Source: Candidatus Flexifilum breve
GTDB lineage: Bacteria; Chloroflexota; Anaerolineae; Aggregatilineales; Phototrophicaceae
NCBI GenBank assembly: GCA_016717205.1
Contig: JADKGC010000012.1
Location: 1-64,000, forward strand
Reading direction: 5' to 3'
Length of the DNA: 64,000 nucleotides
The notes beneath the pieces are model-generated. The model had not been told where the DNA came from and searched no databases. It saw only the letters and a program-made list of their open reading frames with translations. Both the position numbers and the translations under genes were made by a program. Positions 42,156 through 50,695 of the stretch are shown in pieces. How positions within the stretch are numbered: position 1 is the first letter of the stretch; the number at the start of each line of letters is the position of its first letter.

Positions 42156-43497
42156 AGCGCGGAAATCCGGGGGGCAGGCCGCCACCGGGCATGCCGGGGA
42201 ATTTGCCCTTCCGAACTTGACTCATCATCGACTGCATGTCTTTGAACTGCTTCAAGACTTCGTTCACATCCCGCACTTCGACGCCGCTGCCCGCTGCAAT
42301 GCGCTTACGGCGGCTGGCGTTGAGGACCTTGGGGTTTTCCCGCTCGGCTTTGGTCATCGAGTTGATGATCGCTTCCACGCGGCGGATACGTTTGTCGACC
42401 TGCTGCTCGTCGATCTGGTCCCGGAAGCGGTTCATACCGGGGATCATGCCGAGCAGGCTGGTGATGCTGCCCATGCGCTTGATCTTCTGGAGCTGTTCCA
42501 GAAAGTCTTGCAGCGTGAACTGATTTTCCATCAGTTTCTTCTGCAGCTTCATGGCTTCGGCTTCGTCGAATTCGGCTTCCGCCTTTTCGATCAAGCCCAT
42601 CACATCGCCCATACCGAGGATGCGCTGCGCCAGCCGATCCGGCGAGAACGCCTCGAACCCGTCGACCTTTTCGCTCGTGCCGAGGAACTTGATCGGCACG
42701 CCCGTCACAGCGCGCATCGAGAGCGCCGCACCACCGCGGGCGTCACCGTCGATCTTGGTGAGGATCAGCCCAGTGATACCGAGGCGGCCGTTGAAGCCTT
42801 CGGCGATGTGCACGGCTTCCTGCCCCGTCATCGAGTCCGCGACGAGCAGAATTTCCGCGGGCTGAGTCCGCCGTTTGATCTCTTCCAGCTCCGTCATGAG
42901 GGTTTCGTCAATTTGCAGACGACCCGCCGTATCGACGATCACGACGGCGGCGTTCTGCTCTTTGGCGACCTTCAACCCGCGCGCGACGATGTCCGGCGGT
43001 TTGGCGGTTGTGCCTTCCTCGTAGTACGGAACCTGAATCTGCTTCGCCAGCGTGACCAACTGGTCAACGGCGGCAGGGCGATAGGTGTCGGCGGCAATCA
43101 TGAACGGCGACCGGCCTTCGCGGCGCAGGAACAGCGCCAGCTTGGCACCGGTGGTTGTTTTGCCCGACCCCTGCAGACCCACCAGCATGATCACATGCGG
43201 TTTAGTGCTGCCAGAGAAATTGAGCTTCGCGCCTTCACCGAGCGTGGTGAGCAGTTCCTCGTGCACGATCTTGACGACCTGCTGACCGGGCTTGAGGCTC
43301 TTAGCCACATCCGCGCCGATGGCACGTTCTTTGACACGCCCCACGAAGTCTTTGACCACAGGCAAGGCAACATCCGCTTCGAGGAGCGCCATGCGCACCT
43401 CGCGCATTACCTTGTCTACGTCTTTTTCCGTGAGTTTGCCGACCCGCCCTAAGCCGTCAAAGACGTCTTGCAGGCGGTTTGTAAGCTGCTCAAACAT
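42154..43497 (-). CDS. ffh: signal recognition particle protein Ffh
   Basis: Binds signal sequences and 4.5S RNA and targets ribosomes to FtsY and the translocon. The 447-residue protein has the N domain, the G domain with the P-loop GLQGSGKTTTGAKLA, DTAGRLQ and TKIDGDARGGAALS, and the Met-rich M domain ending PGMPGGGLPPG. It heads the leftward series ffh, rpsP, khpA, rimM, dprA, manC, topA. Confidence 0.97.
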   Translation of the reverse strand: MFEQLTNRLQDVFDGLGRVGKLTEKDVDKVMREVRMALLEADVALPVVKDFVGRVKERAIGADVAKSLKPGQQVVKIVHEELLTTLGEGAKLNFSGSTKPHVIMLVGLQGSGKTTTGAKLALFLRREGRSPFMIAADTYRPAAVDQLVTLAKQIQVPYYEEGTTAKPPDIVARGLKVAKEQNAAVVIVDTAGRLQIDETLMTELEEIKRRTQPAEILLVADSMTGQEAVHIAEGFNGRLGITGLILTKIDGDARGGAALSMRAVTGVPIKFLGTSEKVDGFEAFSPDRLAQRILGMGDVMGLIEKAEAEFDEAEAMKLQKKLMENQFTLQDFLEQLQKIKRMGSITSLLGMIPGMNRFRDQIDEQQVDKRIRRVEAIINSMTKAERENPKVLNASRRKRIAAGSGVEVRDVNEVLKQFKDMQSMMSQVRKGKFPGMPGGGLPPGFPR

Positions 43498-43551
43498 GAG
43501 GTCTACCCGTCGAAAAGTCAGCGCTCATTGTAGTGGAGCGAGGGATAAGAA

Positions 43552-44061
43552 TCAAGGTGAGGCTACATTCTGCGTCTGTAAGGTGTGGTAGCTGCGATTG
43601 AAGTAGAGCAGGGGCGATGCGCCATCGGTTGGCACGCCGGTCGCGACGACCTCGCCGATCACGATCCAGTGGGTGCTGCCATCGTGGATTTCGCGCACTT
43701 TGCAGTCCAGCCAGGCGATGGCATCCGCGAGGATCGGTACACCGGTCACGCCCGTCGTCAGGTTCAGCCCGTCGAAGCGATCTTCCGTGTCGCCGAGCGG
43801 CACGCGCCCCGCGAAGCGATCCGACAAATAGGCTTGATCCGCGCCGAGAATCGACACGGCGAATACGCCCGCGCCGGGGATCACCTCGGCGGTGCGGGTA
43901 TCTTTCTGTAAGCACACCAGAATCGCCGGGGGAGTGAGCGAGAGCGAGTTGAACGCGCTGACGGTCATGCCCGCGCGGCACACTGCGTCAGCGGTCGTCA
44001 CCACCGAGACGCCGCTCGCCCACAGGCGCATGGTTTCACGTAAATTGTTAGCATCCATCAT
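43552..44061 (-). CDS. flavin reductase-like, FMN-binding split-barrel protein
   Basis: A 169-residue member of the flavin-reductase-like family, which reduces FMN or FAD with NAD(P)H for partner oxygenases. The signature region LWASGVSVVTT, GMTVSAFNSLSLTPPAILVCL and FAVSILG is clear. No oxygenase gene is next to it. It lies 54 bases upstream of ffh on the same strand and may be transcribed alone. The partner and substrate are unknown. Confidence 0.9.
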   Translation of the reverse strand: MMDANNLRETMRLWASGVSVVTTADAVCRAGMTVSAFNSLSLTPPAILVCLQKDTRTAEVIPGAGVFAVSILGADQAYLSDRFAGRVPLGDTEDRFDGLNLTTGVTGVPILADAIAWLDCKVREIHDGSTHWIVIGEVVATGVPTDGASPLLYFNRSYHTLQTQNVASP

Positions 44062-44192
44062 CCACAGCCTTCATACCAGTACAATTCTGATCTGAGTATA
44101 GACGAGAAATGCTTAGCTTCACCTGTTCGTAGGGACAGTTCTATGACGCTTCTAACGCCCGCCTCACCACGGTTTCGTAAAAGGGCTGCACT

Positions 44193-45119
44193 TCAGCCGT
44201 GCGGTTGGGCGAACAGGTAAGCGGCCATCTGCGGCGTGATGTCCGCCAGCGTTTTCACGCCTGCGGCGAATTCCTCTTTGCCTGTGCCGATCACGACCGT
44301 GGGTACATCGTTCTCGGTGTGCTTGGTGTGCGATAGGTCTTCCATGTTGCCGTGATCGCTGGTGATGACGATCAAACCTTCGTCGTCGTCCCACACGTCG
44401 AGCACGCCGCGCATCACGCCGTCGAAGATTTCGAGGTTGCGCGCGCCATCCGCCACCGTGCCGCGATGCCCGATCACATCGGTGACCCAGTGCGCGAAGA
44501 AGGCGAAGCTGTAGCGCCGGGCGATCTCAACCATCTTGATCCCGGCTTCATACGGCTCGTAGATCGGCGTGTCGGTGTAGCCAAGTTCCTTGCGCCAGCC
44601 CTCGCCAACCCAATCGACAGCCAAGGCGTCGCCACTGTAGATCATGTCCTCGCCAAACAGAGGCAGATCGGCGGCGAAGAGCGCTTCCTGATAGCTGGAG
44701 CGCAGCCGTTTGCCGCTGTTGATCGCCTCGTGAAAGCGCGGCGGATAGCCCTCGATGAGCGCTGCTGGCAGGCCGCGCCGCGTCACCTGCTTGAAGAAGT
44801 TGTCTTCCATCAGAATTTGGCGGATCGGTGGGTTGGGGCGTGGGCCGTAATGCTCGCCGATGAGCGCGGGGACATTCTTGCCCGTCAAAATGGCCGCCTG
44901 ACCGCTGGCGCTTTGCGGCTTGCCGGGAGTATCCATGCGCGGATCGGTTGGAACGAAGATGGCACGCTCGCTGACCTGTGCCCCGGTGTCGCGCAGCCAG
45001 CGGTGACCATTCGCCAGCGCATCGAGCGTGGGGGTGGTTGCCGCCGCAAACGGGTTCGTGGTCGGGTCGTTCTCCCCCAAGCCGATCCCATCCAGAAATA
45101 TGAGCAGGATGTGTTTCAT
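44193..45119 (-). CDS. alkaline-phosphatase-superfamily metalloenzyme (phosphoglyceromutase-like)
   Basis: A 308-residue protein from the ATG at 45119, where AAGGGGAC sits upstream; the frame extends 16 codons further. Metal sites are seen at IFLDGIGLG (first Asp), the SASGQAA segment with the probable acceptor Ser, FFAHWVTDVIGH and ITSDHGNMED. These fit phosphopentomutase or iPGM-like hydrolases, but the cap insert is too short for a true mutase, so a phosphatase or nucleotide-sugar hydrolase is as likely. It is separate from its neighbours. Confidence 0.8.
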   Translation of the reverse strand: MKHILLIFLDGIGLGENDPTTNPFAAATTPTLDALANGHRWLRDTGAQVSERAIFVPTDPRMDTPGKPQSASGQAAILTGKNVPALIGEHYGPRPNPPIRQILMEDNFFKQVTRRGLPAALIEGYPPRFHEAINSGKRLRSSYQEALFAADLPLFGEDMIYSGDALAVDWVGEGWRKELGYTDTPIYEPYEAGIKMVEIARRYSFAFFAHWVTDVIGHRGTVADGARNLEIFDGVMRGVLDVWDDDEGLIVITSDHGNMEDLSHTKHTENDVPTVVIGTGKEEFAAGVKTLADITPQMAAYLFAQPHG

Positions 45120-45230
45120 GTGGGACAAGTCCCCTTCAATGGCGTAGCCGGAAGGCACACAGTGCACTTCCGGCGAGAATATGAGTATCCAATATATAGT
45201 AATAACACGAACGCCGGGCGGCAGGTATGG

Positions 45231-45728
45231 TCAGGGTGAGGAGATCGTGTTGGTTGTCGCTTGGTCAAGCTCCACAGGCGTAGGCGGACTGTTCGCGCGC
45301 CACAATTCGCTGCCATCCGCAGCAAACAGGACAAATTCCGGCGAATACGTGAAGCCATAGATGGCGCGCAGTTCGCGCCCAACCGCGGTGTGAATATCAA
45401 TGCGCAGCACGTTGAACGTATCGCCCATCGCGGACACCAACTCGTCGACCGCGGGACGCGCCGCCATGCAGCCCGCGCAGAAGTTGCTGTAGAACTCCAG
45501 GAAGGTCGGCTTGCCGTTGCCGATCTGCGCCTGCGCCGCGCCGACGCTTGTGACGTCACTTGCGCCCACGCGGAAGGCGAGGAATCCGCCCGTGAAGACG
45601 AGCGCCAGCACCAGAGCCGCGATCAGTGTCGAGCGCCACGCGACATGCCGCCAGCGCAGCACCGCCAAAACGACGACCAGCGTGCCGAGCGCAAAGAGAA
45701 CATACGAAAACTGATTCGCTATGGTCAT
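45231..45728 (-). CDS. membrane-anchored thioredoxin-like protein
   Basis: A 165-residue protein with two N-terminal helices (about 9-22 and 31-51) and a thioredoxin fold outside. The redox motif is CAGC in FYSNFCAGCMAARP, with the cis-Pro region in FTYSPEFVLF. Such proteins reduce or oxidise disulphides outside the membrane, for example in cytochrome or envelope protein assembly. It ends a short leftward series with an MBL hydrolase and murJ. Confidence 0.88.
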   Translation of the reverse strand: MTIANQFSYVLFALGTLVVVLAVLRWRHVAWRSTLIAALVLALVFTGGFLAFRVGASDVTSVGAAQAQIGNGKPTFLEFYSNFCAGCMAARPAVDELVSAMGDTFNVLRIDIHTAVGRELRAIYGFTYSPEFVLFAADGSELWRANSPPTPVELDQATTNTISSP

Positions 45729-45735
45729 CGTTCGC

Positions 45736-46374
45736 CTATATCAAGAAGGGATTCGTTTGCCGCTCCCGCCCAATCGTCGTCATGGCGCCATGCCCGGAGA
45801 GCACGCGCGTTTGATCGGGCAGCGTGAGCAGCTTGTCGAAGATCGACCGCTCCAGCACTGCCCAACTTGAACCCGGCAGGTCGGTGCGCCCGACGCTCCC
45901 CGCAAACAGCGCGTCACCGCTGAAAACGATATCTTGGTCGCGCATGTAGAACGCCAGATGTCCCGGCGCATGACCGGGGGTATACAGCGTTTCCAGCTGG
46001 ATCGCGCCGAGGGTGATCGTCTCCGATTCGGTCGTGAGCAGGCGATCCGGTTCGGCGGCTTCGGGGTAGAGCTGCCCGACAAAGCGCAGACCGGTCTGTG
46101 GCAGGTTTTTCAACATGGGGACGGCTTCAGAATGAATATAAAACGGCGCGCCCGTCAGTTCCTTGAGCGCTGCGCTCGCGAGGACGTGATCGAAGTGGGC
46201 ATGGGTGGCGAGGATGAGCTTGATCGTCCAGCCCGCGTCGGTCGCCAGTTTGAGCAGCAGTTCGGCCTGATCGACAGGATCGATCAGGATGGCATCGTTG
46301 GTCTCGGTATCCGCGACAAGATAAGCATTCGTCTGCGCGAGACCAAGCGTCACGTATTTGATTTCGATACTCAT
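45736..46374 (-). CDS. MBL-fold hydrolase, glyoxalase II-like
   Basis: A 212-residue metallo-beta-lactamase-fold enzyme. The motif THAHFDH, PGHAPGHL, SGDALF and SGHGAMTTIGRE are those of the YcbL/glyoxalase II branch, which hydrolyses thioesters. A two-metal site is expected. Its ATG overlaps the murJ stop as ATGA, and the thioredoxin-like gene follows 7 bases later, so the three are co-translated. The natural substrate is not evident. Confidence 0.92.
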   Translation of the reverse strand: MSIEIKYVTLGLAQTNAYLVADTETNDAILIDPVDQAELLLKLATDAGWTIKLILATHAHFDHVLASAALKELTGAPFYIHSEAVPMLKNLPQTGLRFVGQLYPEAAEPDRLLTTESETITLGAIQLETLYTPGHAPGHLAFYMRDQDIVFSGDALFAGSVGRTDLPGSSWAVLERSIFDKLLTLPDQTRVLSGHGAMTTIGRERQTNPFLI

Positions 46375-47957
46375 GAAACAGCCGCCTCAACGGGTGCAGT
46401 GGAGCGCCTACGAATCAGACGCAGCAGTTCTTCCAATTCTTTCATGCGCAAAATCCACGCTGCGGCCAAAAACCCGAGGCCGCCCAGCACGCCTTGCACA
46501 GCGATCTGCGCGATGAGGAAGGCTTTGCCCCGCTCACCAAGACCGAGCGCTGACCACACCGCGCCGACGCCGAGGATGATGGCCGCCATGACGAGGCTGG
46601 CCGCTACTCCCTTGGCGGCTGTAAGGAACAGCGAGCGTTCTTCGATGCCGTGCCAGCGCCGCCGCAGCAGAATCAGGTTGATTGAGACTTCGACGGCGAT
46701 GCCGAGCGAGTTGGCCAGCGCCAGCCCGCCCACGCCCAGGCTCGCGCTGAGCACATACGCGCCGACGATGTTGATCGCCGCGCCGATGCTCGATGTGATG
46801 AAGGGAATCACCGTGTTTTTGTCGGCGTAGAAGGAGCGGGCGGCGATTTCCAACACTGACTGCACAATCAAGCCAAGCGTGAAGAATTGGAGCGTGCTGT
46901 AGACAAAGTCGGTCGCGGAGGCGTCGAACGCGCCACCTTCCAGCACGGTGAGCAGCGGTCGCCCCAGCACGAGCAGGGCAATCGACGCGGGGATGGTCGC
47001 GGTCAGAATGAAGCGGATCGCGCCCGCCATCGCCTCGCGTTTGCCCTTGAGGTTATCGACAGCGCTCAAGGCGGCGAGCGTCGGGAAGATGACCGTGCCC
47101 ATCGCCGTGCCGATGAGCGTTTCCGGGATTTGCATGATGCGCCAGCCCCAGCTCAACGCGCTGACCGCGCCTTCGCCCATGTTCGAGGCGAGGTTGTTCA
47201 TGATGAGCCAGTTAACGCTGAAGACCGCCAATCCGCCGAGCGCGGGCAGCATGAGACGCAAAATGCGCCAGAGCGTTGGGTCGGTCAAACCGAGTTCGGG
47301 CGACCATTGGGCTCGCACGCGGATCAGGCCGGGAATCTGGATGCTGAGATGCAGCGCCGCCCCGATCACCGCGCCGATGGCGACGCCGTAAACGCCGAGA
47401 CTGTCCGATAGGACGACCACGCCGATCAGTAAGCCGACCGAGTACATGATTGGCGCGAGGGCGGGCAGCAGGAAGTTGTTGTAGCTTTGCAGGATGCCCA
47501 TCAGGATGCCGCTGATCGAGAAGATCAGCGTGCCGACGAGCAGAATGCGCATCATGTCGACGGTTTGCGACTGCGCGTCCGCGGGGAACCCCGTGGCGAT
47601 CACATTGCTGACGAGCCACGGCGCGATCAAAAACACCACGACGCTCACGATCAGTGTGAGCAGGAACAGCGAATTGATGACGTGGCTGGCCGTCTTCCAC
47701 GCCTTCTGCTGGTTGCCTTCGGCGAGGAAGCCCGCGAAGATCGGGATGAAGGCGAAGGCCAGCGCGCCGCCCGCGATCAGTGTGAAGATCAGTTCGGGGA
47801 TGCTGTTGGCGACGACATACGCATCCCATTCGCTGCCCACGCCGAACTCGCGGGCGACGATGAACTGCTGCGCGAGGCTGACGACTTTGGCCGCTCCAAA
47901 CGCGACCATGACGATCAGCGTGGAGCGGGCGAGCTGCCGGGTGTTCTGTGCGGCCAT
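46371..47957 (-). CDS. murJ: lipid II flippase MurJ (MviN)
   Basis: Moves the peptidoglycan precursor lipid II across the membrane. The 528-residue protein has about 14 helices in the MATE-like MOP fold, starting LARSTLIVMVAFGAAKVVSLAQQF with REFG in the first loop, and keeps central-cavity charged residues. In mycobacteria MurJ activity is controlled by FhaA; an fhaA-like gene is 8 kb away here (55498-56257). It is downstream of the C39-TPR gene by 5 bases. Confidence 0.93.
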   Translation of the reverse strand: MAAQNTRQLARSTLIVMVAFGAAKVVSLAQQFIVAREFGVGSEWDAYVVANSIPELIFTLIAGGALAFAFIPIFAGFLAEGNQQKAWKTASHVINSLFLLTLIVSVVVFLIAPWLVSNVIATGFPADAQSQTVDMMRILLVGTLIFSISGILMGILQSYNNFLLPALAPIMYSVGLLIGVVVLSDSLGVYGVAIGAVIGAALHLSIQIPGLIRVRAQWSPELGLTDPTLWRILRLMLPALGGLAVFSVNWLIMNNLASNMGEGAVSALSWGWRIMQIPETLIGTAMGTVIFPTLAALSAVDNLKGKREAMAGAIRFILTATIPASIALLVLGRPLLTVLEGGAFDASATDFVYSTLQFFTLGLIVQSVLEIAARSFYADKNTVIPFITSSIGAAINIVGAYVLSASLGVGGLALANSLGIAVEVSINLILLRRRWHGIEERSLFLTAAKGVAASLVMAAIILGVGAVWSALGLGERGKAFLIAQIAVQGVLGGLGFLAAAWILRMKELEELLRLIRRRSTAPVEAAVS

Positions 47958-47962
47958 GATGG

Positions 47963-49543
47963 TTATCCTGCCAGCGCTTGCTGCGCCGGTTCAAAGTTAG
48001 GGTTCAGGCGCAGCGCAATCTGATACATAGAGCTCGCGTCATTGGCGCGTCCTTGTTCCGAGTAAACCCGACCGCGCCAGTAGTACGCTTCTTCGATACG
48101 CTCGTCACTGTTATTGATCGTGGTTTCCGCGAGAACAAGCACGTCATCGTAGCGCCCCGCGCCGAAATAGGCTTCGAAGGGCGCGAACTGATACCACATG
48201 ATGCGGAAGGGCAGGTCAAGCTGGCGAGCGATATCGAAGGCGTTGGCGGCTTGTTCGAACTGGCCGAGACGCGTGAAGGCGGTGCCGACGTTGAACCACG
48301 CGAACTTGTCGCGGCGGTCAGCGCGCGCTTCTTCCTGGGCGATTTCCAGCGCGATCTCGTAGGAACGCGGGAGGTCGGCGCGTTCGCCGAGGACTTCGGT
48401 CACCAGACTTTCGCGCGGTTGATCGTAAATGGCGATGAACACGCGGTTGAAGGCCTGCCAGTTGGCGTCAAATTCGGCGTAGGGTTCGGGCAAACCTTCA
48501 CCCGCTTCCCCCGTGCCGAGGTAGCTGTCGTAGATATAGAACACGCCCGCGTTATCGTCGTAGCCGACCACCGTCTGGTAGTGACCGATCCAGTCATAGC
48601 CTTCCGGCGTATAGGCGGTTTCGATGATCACGGGGATGTTGTTGAAGATCAACTGCTTGAGGAGCTCCATGTCACCGCCGAGGCGGGTGACGGCGCGTAC
48701 GCCCGTCTGCGTGTTGATGAAGTTGACCATCTCATGCGGGCTGACGTTCTTGTCTTCGTCGACCGGTTTGAGGAAGGACGCGGCGTCATCCTGGGTGCCT
48801 TGCCAGCCATAGTGACTCAGCGCCATGGTGATGTTCGCCGGGCCGCAGTTGTTCCAGCCCTGCTGCACGTGTGTGAAACCATACATGCGCGCCGCAAGGG
48901 CTCGCGCCGGAGCGGACGCGGCCACAGCGACGACTTCGGTCGGCGCGACAGTGGGGGCAACGGTCGGCGCCGTAGTCGGCGGGAGGGTCGGGGCTGTGGT
49001 AGCGGTGGGCGGCGGCGTGAAGGTTGCTGTCGGCACGATGCTAATCGCTTCAGGCGTGGTTTCCTCCGTGGCGGCGACCGTCGGTTCTGCGCCGCCGAGC
49101 AGCGACAGCGGGTCAATGCCACTGGTATTCGGCGCGGCGGTCGGCAGTGCGCCGCCTGCCGGAGTGGGCTGCATCAGTGAGCGGAGGAAACCGCTCATGA
49201 AGGGGACTTCGGTGATCATCTGCTCCTGATAGCGCGGGGGCAGGTTGTTGCGGAAGAGCAGCGTGCCGCCAAACGCGGCAACGATCATCAGCCCGAGGAC
49301 AGCAATCGAGGTCCAGAGCCAGAGCAAGCGCGGGAGTGTACGCCGGAAGAGCACGGCGCCGCCGATCACGCTCAGGAACAGGGCGAGCGCGCCGATCACG
49401 GCGTAGGGCAGCAACGTGGCGAGACGTCCGCTGGAAAAATACGCAATCCCGCCTAATCCGGCGATTACAATCAGCACGAACAAGGTCAACGCCGCCCAGA
49501 GCAGCAGCCGCGGCGGCGCATGGAGGTTGGATGCGTGATCCAT
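47963..49543 (-). CDS. membrane protein with C39-like cysteine peptidase and TPR domains
   Basis: A 526-residue protein from the ATG at 49543; the upstream open frame (to 49843) is not convincing. Three helices lie in residues 13-100, followed by a Thr/Pro linker (about 125-205). A C39-like papain-fold domain follows with catalytic C233 (QGWNNCGPAN), H321 (GHYQTVVGYDD) and D339. TPR-like helices occupy about 400-526. Unlike bacteriocin exporters, no ABC transporter is fused or adjacent. It may trim an envelope protein. It is tightly followed by murJ. Confidence 0.87.
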   Translation of the reverse strand: MDHASNLHAPPRLLLWAALTLFVLIVIAGLGGIAYFSSGRLATLLPYAVIGALALFLSVIGGAVLFRRTLPRLLWLWTSIAVLGLMIVAAFGGTLLFRNNLPPRYQEQMITEVPFMSGFLRSLMQPTPAGGALPTAAPNTSGIDPLSLLGGAEPTVAATEETTPEAISIVPTATFTPPPTATTAPTLPPTTAPTVAPTVAPTEVVAVAASAPARALAARMYGFTHVQQGWNNCGPANITMALSHYGWQGTQDDAASFLKPVDEDKNVSPHEMVNFINTQTGVRAVTRLGGDMELLKQLIFNNIPVIIETAYTPEGYDWIGHYQTVVGYDDNAGVFYIYDSYLGTGEAGEGLPEPYAEFDANWQAFNRVFIAIYDQPRESLVTEVLGERADLPRSYEIALEIAQEEARADRRDKFAWFNVGTAFTRLGQFEQAANAFDIARQLDLPFRIMWYQFAPFEAYFGAGRYDDVLVLAETTINNSDERIEEAYYWRGRVYSEQGRANDASSMYQIALRLNPNFEPAQQALAG

Positions 49544-49730
49544 TGTAGTTTGAGTTCTCAATACATTCTTCCCATAGATATGCCGTAAGTTTGCCACAAA
49601 ACCTGACTGGCAACCTGACGACTCTCTGACGGTTGCAAACGCGCGGGGTATTATAGCACATTCACACGCTGCGCCGTTGAAACGCTCCGGGCGATCCCGT
49701 AGAATGGCGCGCGAGGATAAGGAGATGAGA

Positions 49731-50405
49731 ATGCTGAATGTCGAACTGCATAGCCACACCCAATGGTCCAAAGACTGCCTTATCAAGTTCGAGACGATTC
49801 TGCAGATGTGCGATAAACGCGGTGTCGACCGCATAGCCATCACGGATCACAATACGGCACGGGGGGCGCTGGAGATGCGCCGCCGCGCGCCGGATCGGAT
49901 CATCGTCGGCGAAGAGATTATGACCGACCGCGGAGAGCTGCTGGCCTATTTTGTGCAGGAATCAATTCCGCCGGGTTTGACTCCAGATGAAACTATCCGT
50001 ATTCTGCGGGATCAGGGCGCGGTGATCAGCGTGTCGCATCCGTTTGACCGCCTACGCAAGGGGGCATGGCTGGAACCAGATCTGCTGGATATCATCGATA
50101 AAGTCGATGCGATTGAGATTTTCAATGCTCGCTGTGTGTTCGCCGAAGATAACGTCAAGGCGCTGGCATTTGCCCGACAGCGGAAACTGGTGGGCACTGT
50201 GGGGTCGGATGCGCACAGCCGCGGCGAATACGGGCGCGCTGTTATGCAACTTGAACCGTTCGACGATGCAGCGTCCTTCCTCAACGCGCTCAAGCAGGCC
50301 CAGCACACCGACCGCTATAGCTCATGGTTCGTGCACATTCACAGTAAAACTGCCAAATGGTCGAAGAAACTCGGGTTGAGCCCGCGGTTATGGGAAGGTG
50401 GCTAA
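49731..50405 (+). CDS. PHP-domain metal-dependent phosphoesterase
   Basis: A 224-residue protein from the ATG at 49731, preceded by AAGGAG at a good distance. Metal ligands are in ELHSHTQWS, ITDHNT, SVSHPFD and GSDAHS, the four PHP motifs. Relatives include histidinol phosphatase and the nucleoside 3',5'-bisphosphate phosphatase. The substrate is unknown. Its stop overlaps the end of the convergent small gene by 3 bases. Confidence 0.9.
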   Translation: MLNVELHSHTQWSKDCLIKFETILQMCDKRGVDRIAITDHNTARGALEMRRRAPDRIIVGEEIMTDRGELLAYFVQESIPPGLTPDETIRILRDQGAVISVSHPFDRLRKGAWLEPDLLDIIDKVDAIEIFNARCVFAEDNVKALAFARQRKLVGTVGSDAHSRGEYGRAVMQLEPFDDAASFLNALKQAQHTDRYSSWFVHIHSKTAKWSKKLGLSPRLWEGG

Positions 50406-50695
50406 TCCGCCGTGAACAACCGCGCGAAGCCGGAATACGGCGCGAGCGGGATCAATTCAAAGGTGATAAGACCCGTTTCCACCAGTGGTAAGGTCGCAAG
50501 GGCCGCCCGCGCAGCATCGAGGTCTGCACATTCGAGCATGAGCACGGCGGTGTGTTGATCGCGGTCAAAGTACAGTTCACGGATGACGCCAGCTTGGACC
50601 AGTTCCCACGCCCGCCGCGCTTCCGCTTTGAGGTGCGGCGCGAATGCGTCGGCGGGTGTGCCGGGAACTTCCCGTTCGAGGGCGAGAATCTTCAT
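50402..50695 (-). CDS. small ferredoxin-fold protein, muconolactone-isomerase-like
   Basis: A 97-residue protein of the dimeric alpha-beta barrel type. The pattern of helix, HTAVLMLECADLDAARAALATLPL, and a final strand resembles YciI and muconolactone isomerase-like proteins. It is probably a small-molecule-binding or isomerase unit of unknown substrate. Its ATG overlaps the PBP stop (ATGA), so it is translated as the last gene of the FHA-rodA operon. Confidence 0.72.
   Translation of the reverse strand: MKILALEREVPGTPADAFAPHLKAEARRAWELVQAGVIRELYFDRDQHTAVLMLECADLDAARAALATLPLVETGLITFELIPLAPYSGFARLFTAD

Noticed and set aside
42130..43452. Long plus-strand frame opposite ffh
   Set aside because: It is a shadow of ffh; composition is His/Arg/Asp-rich as expected for antisense frames here.
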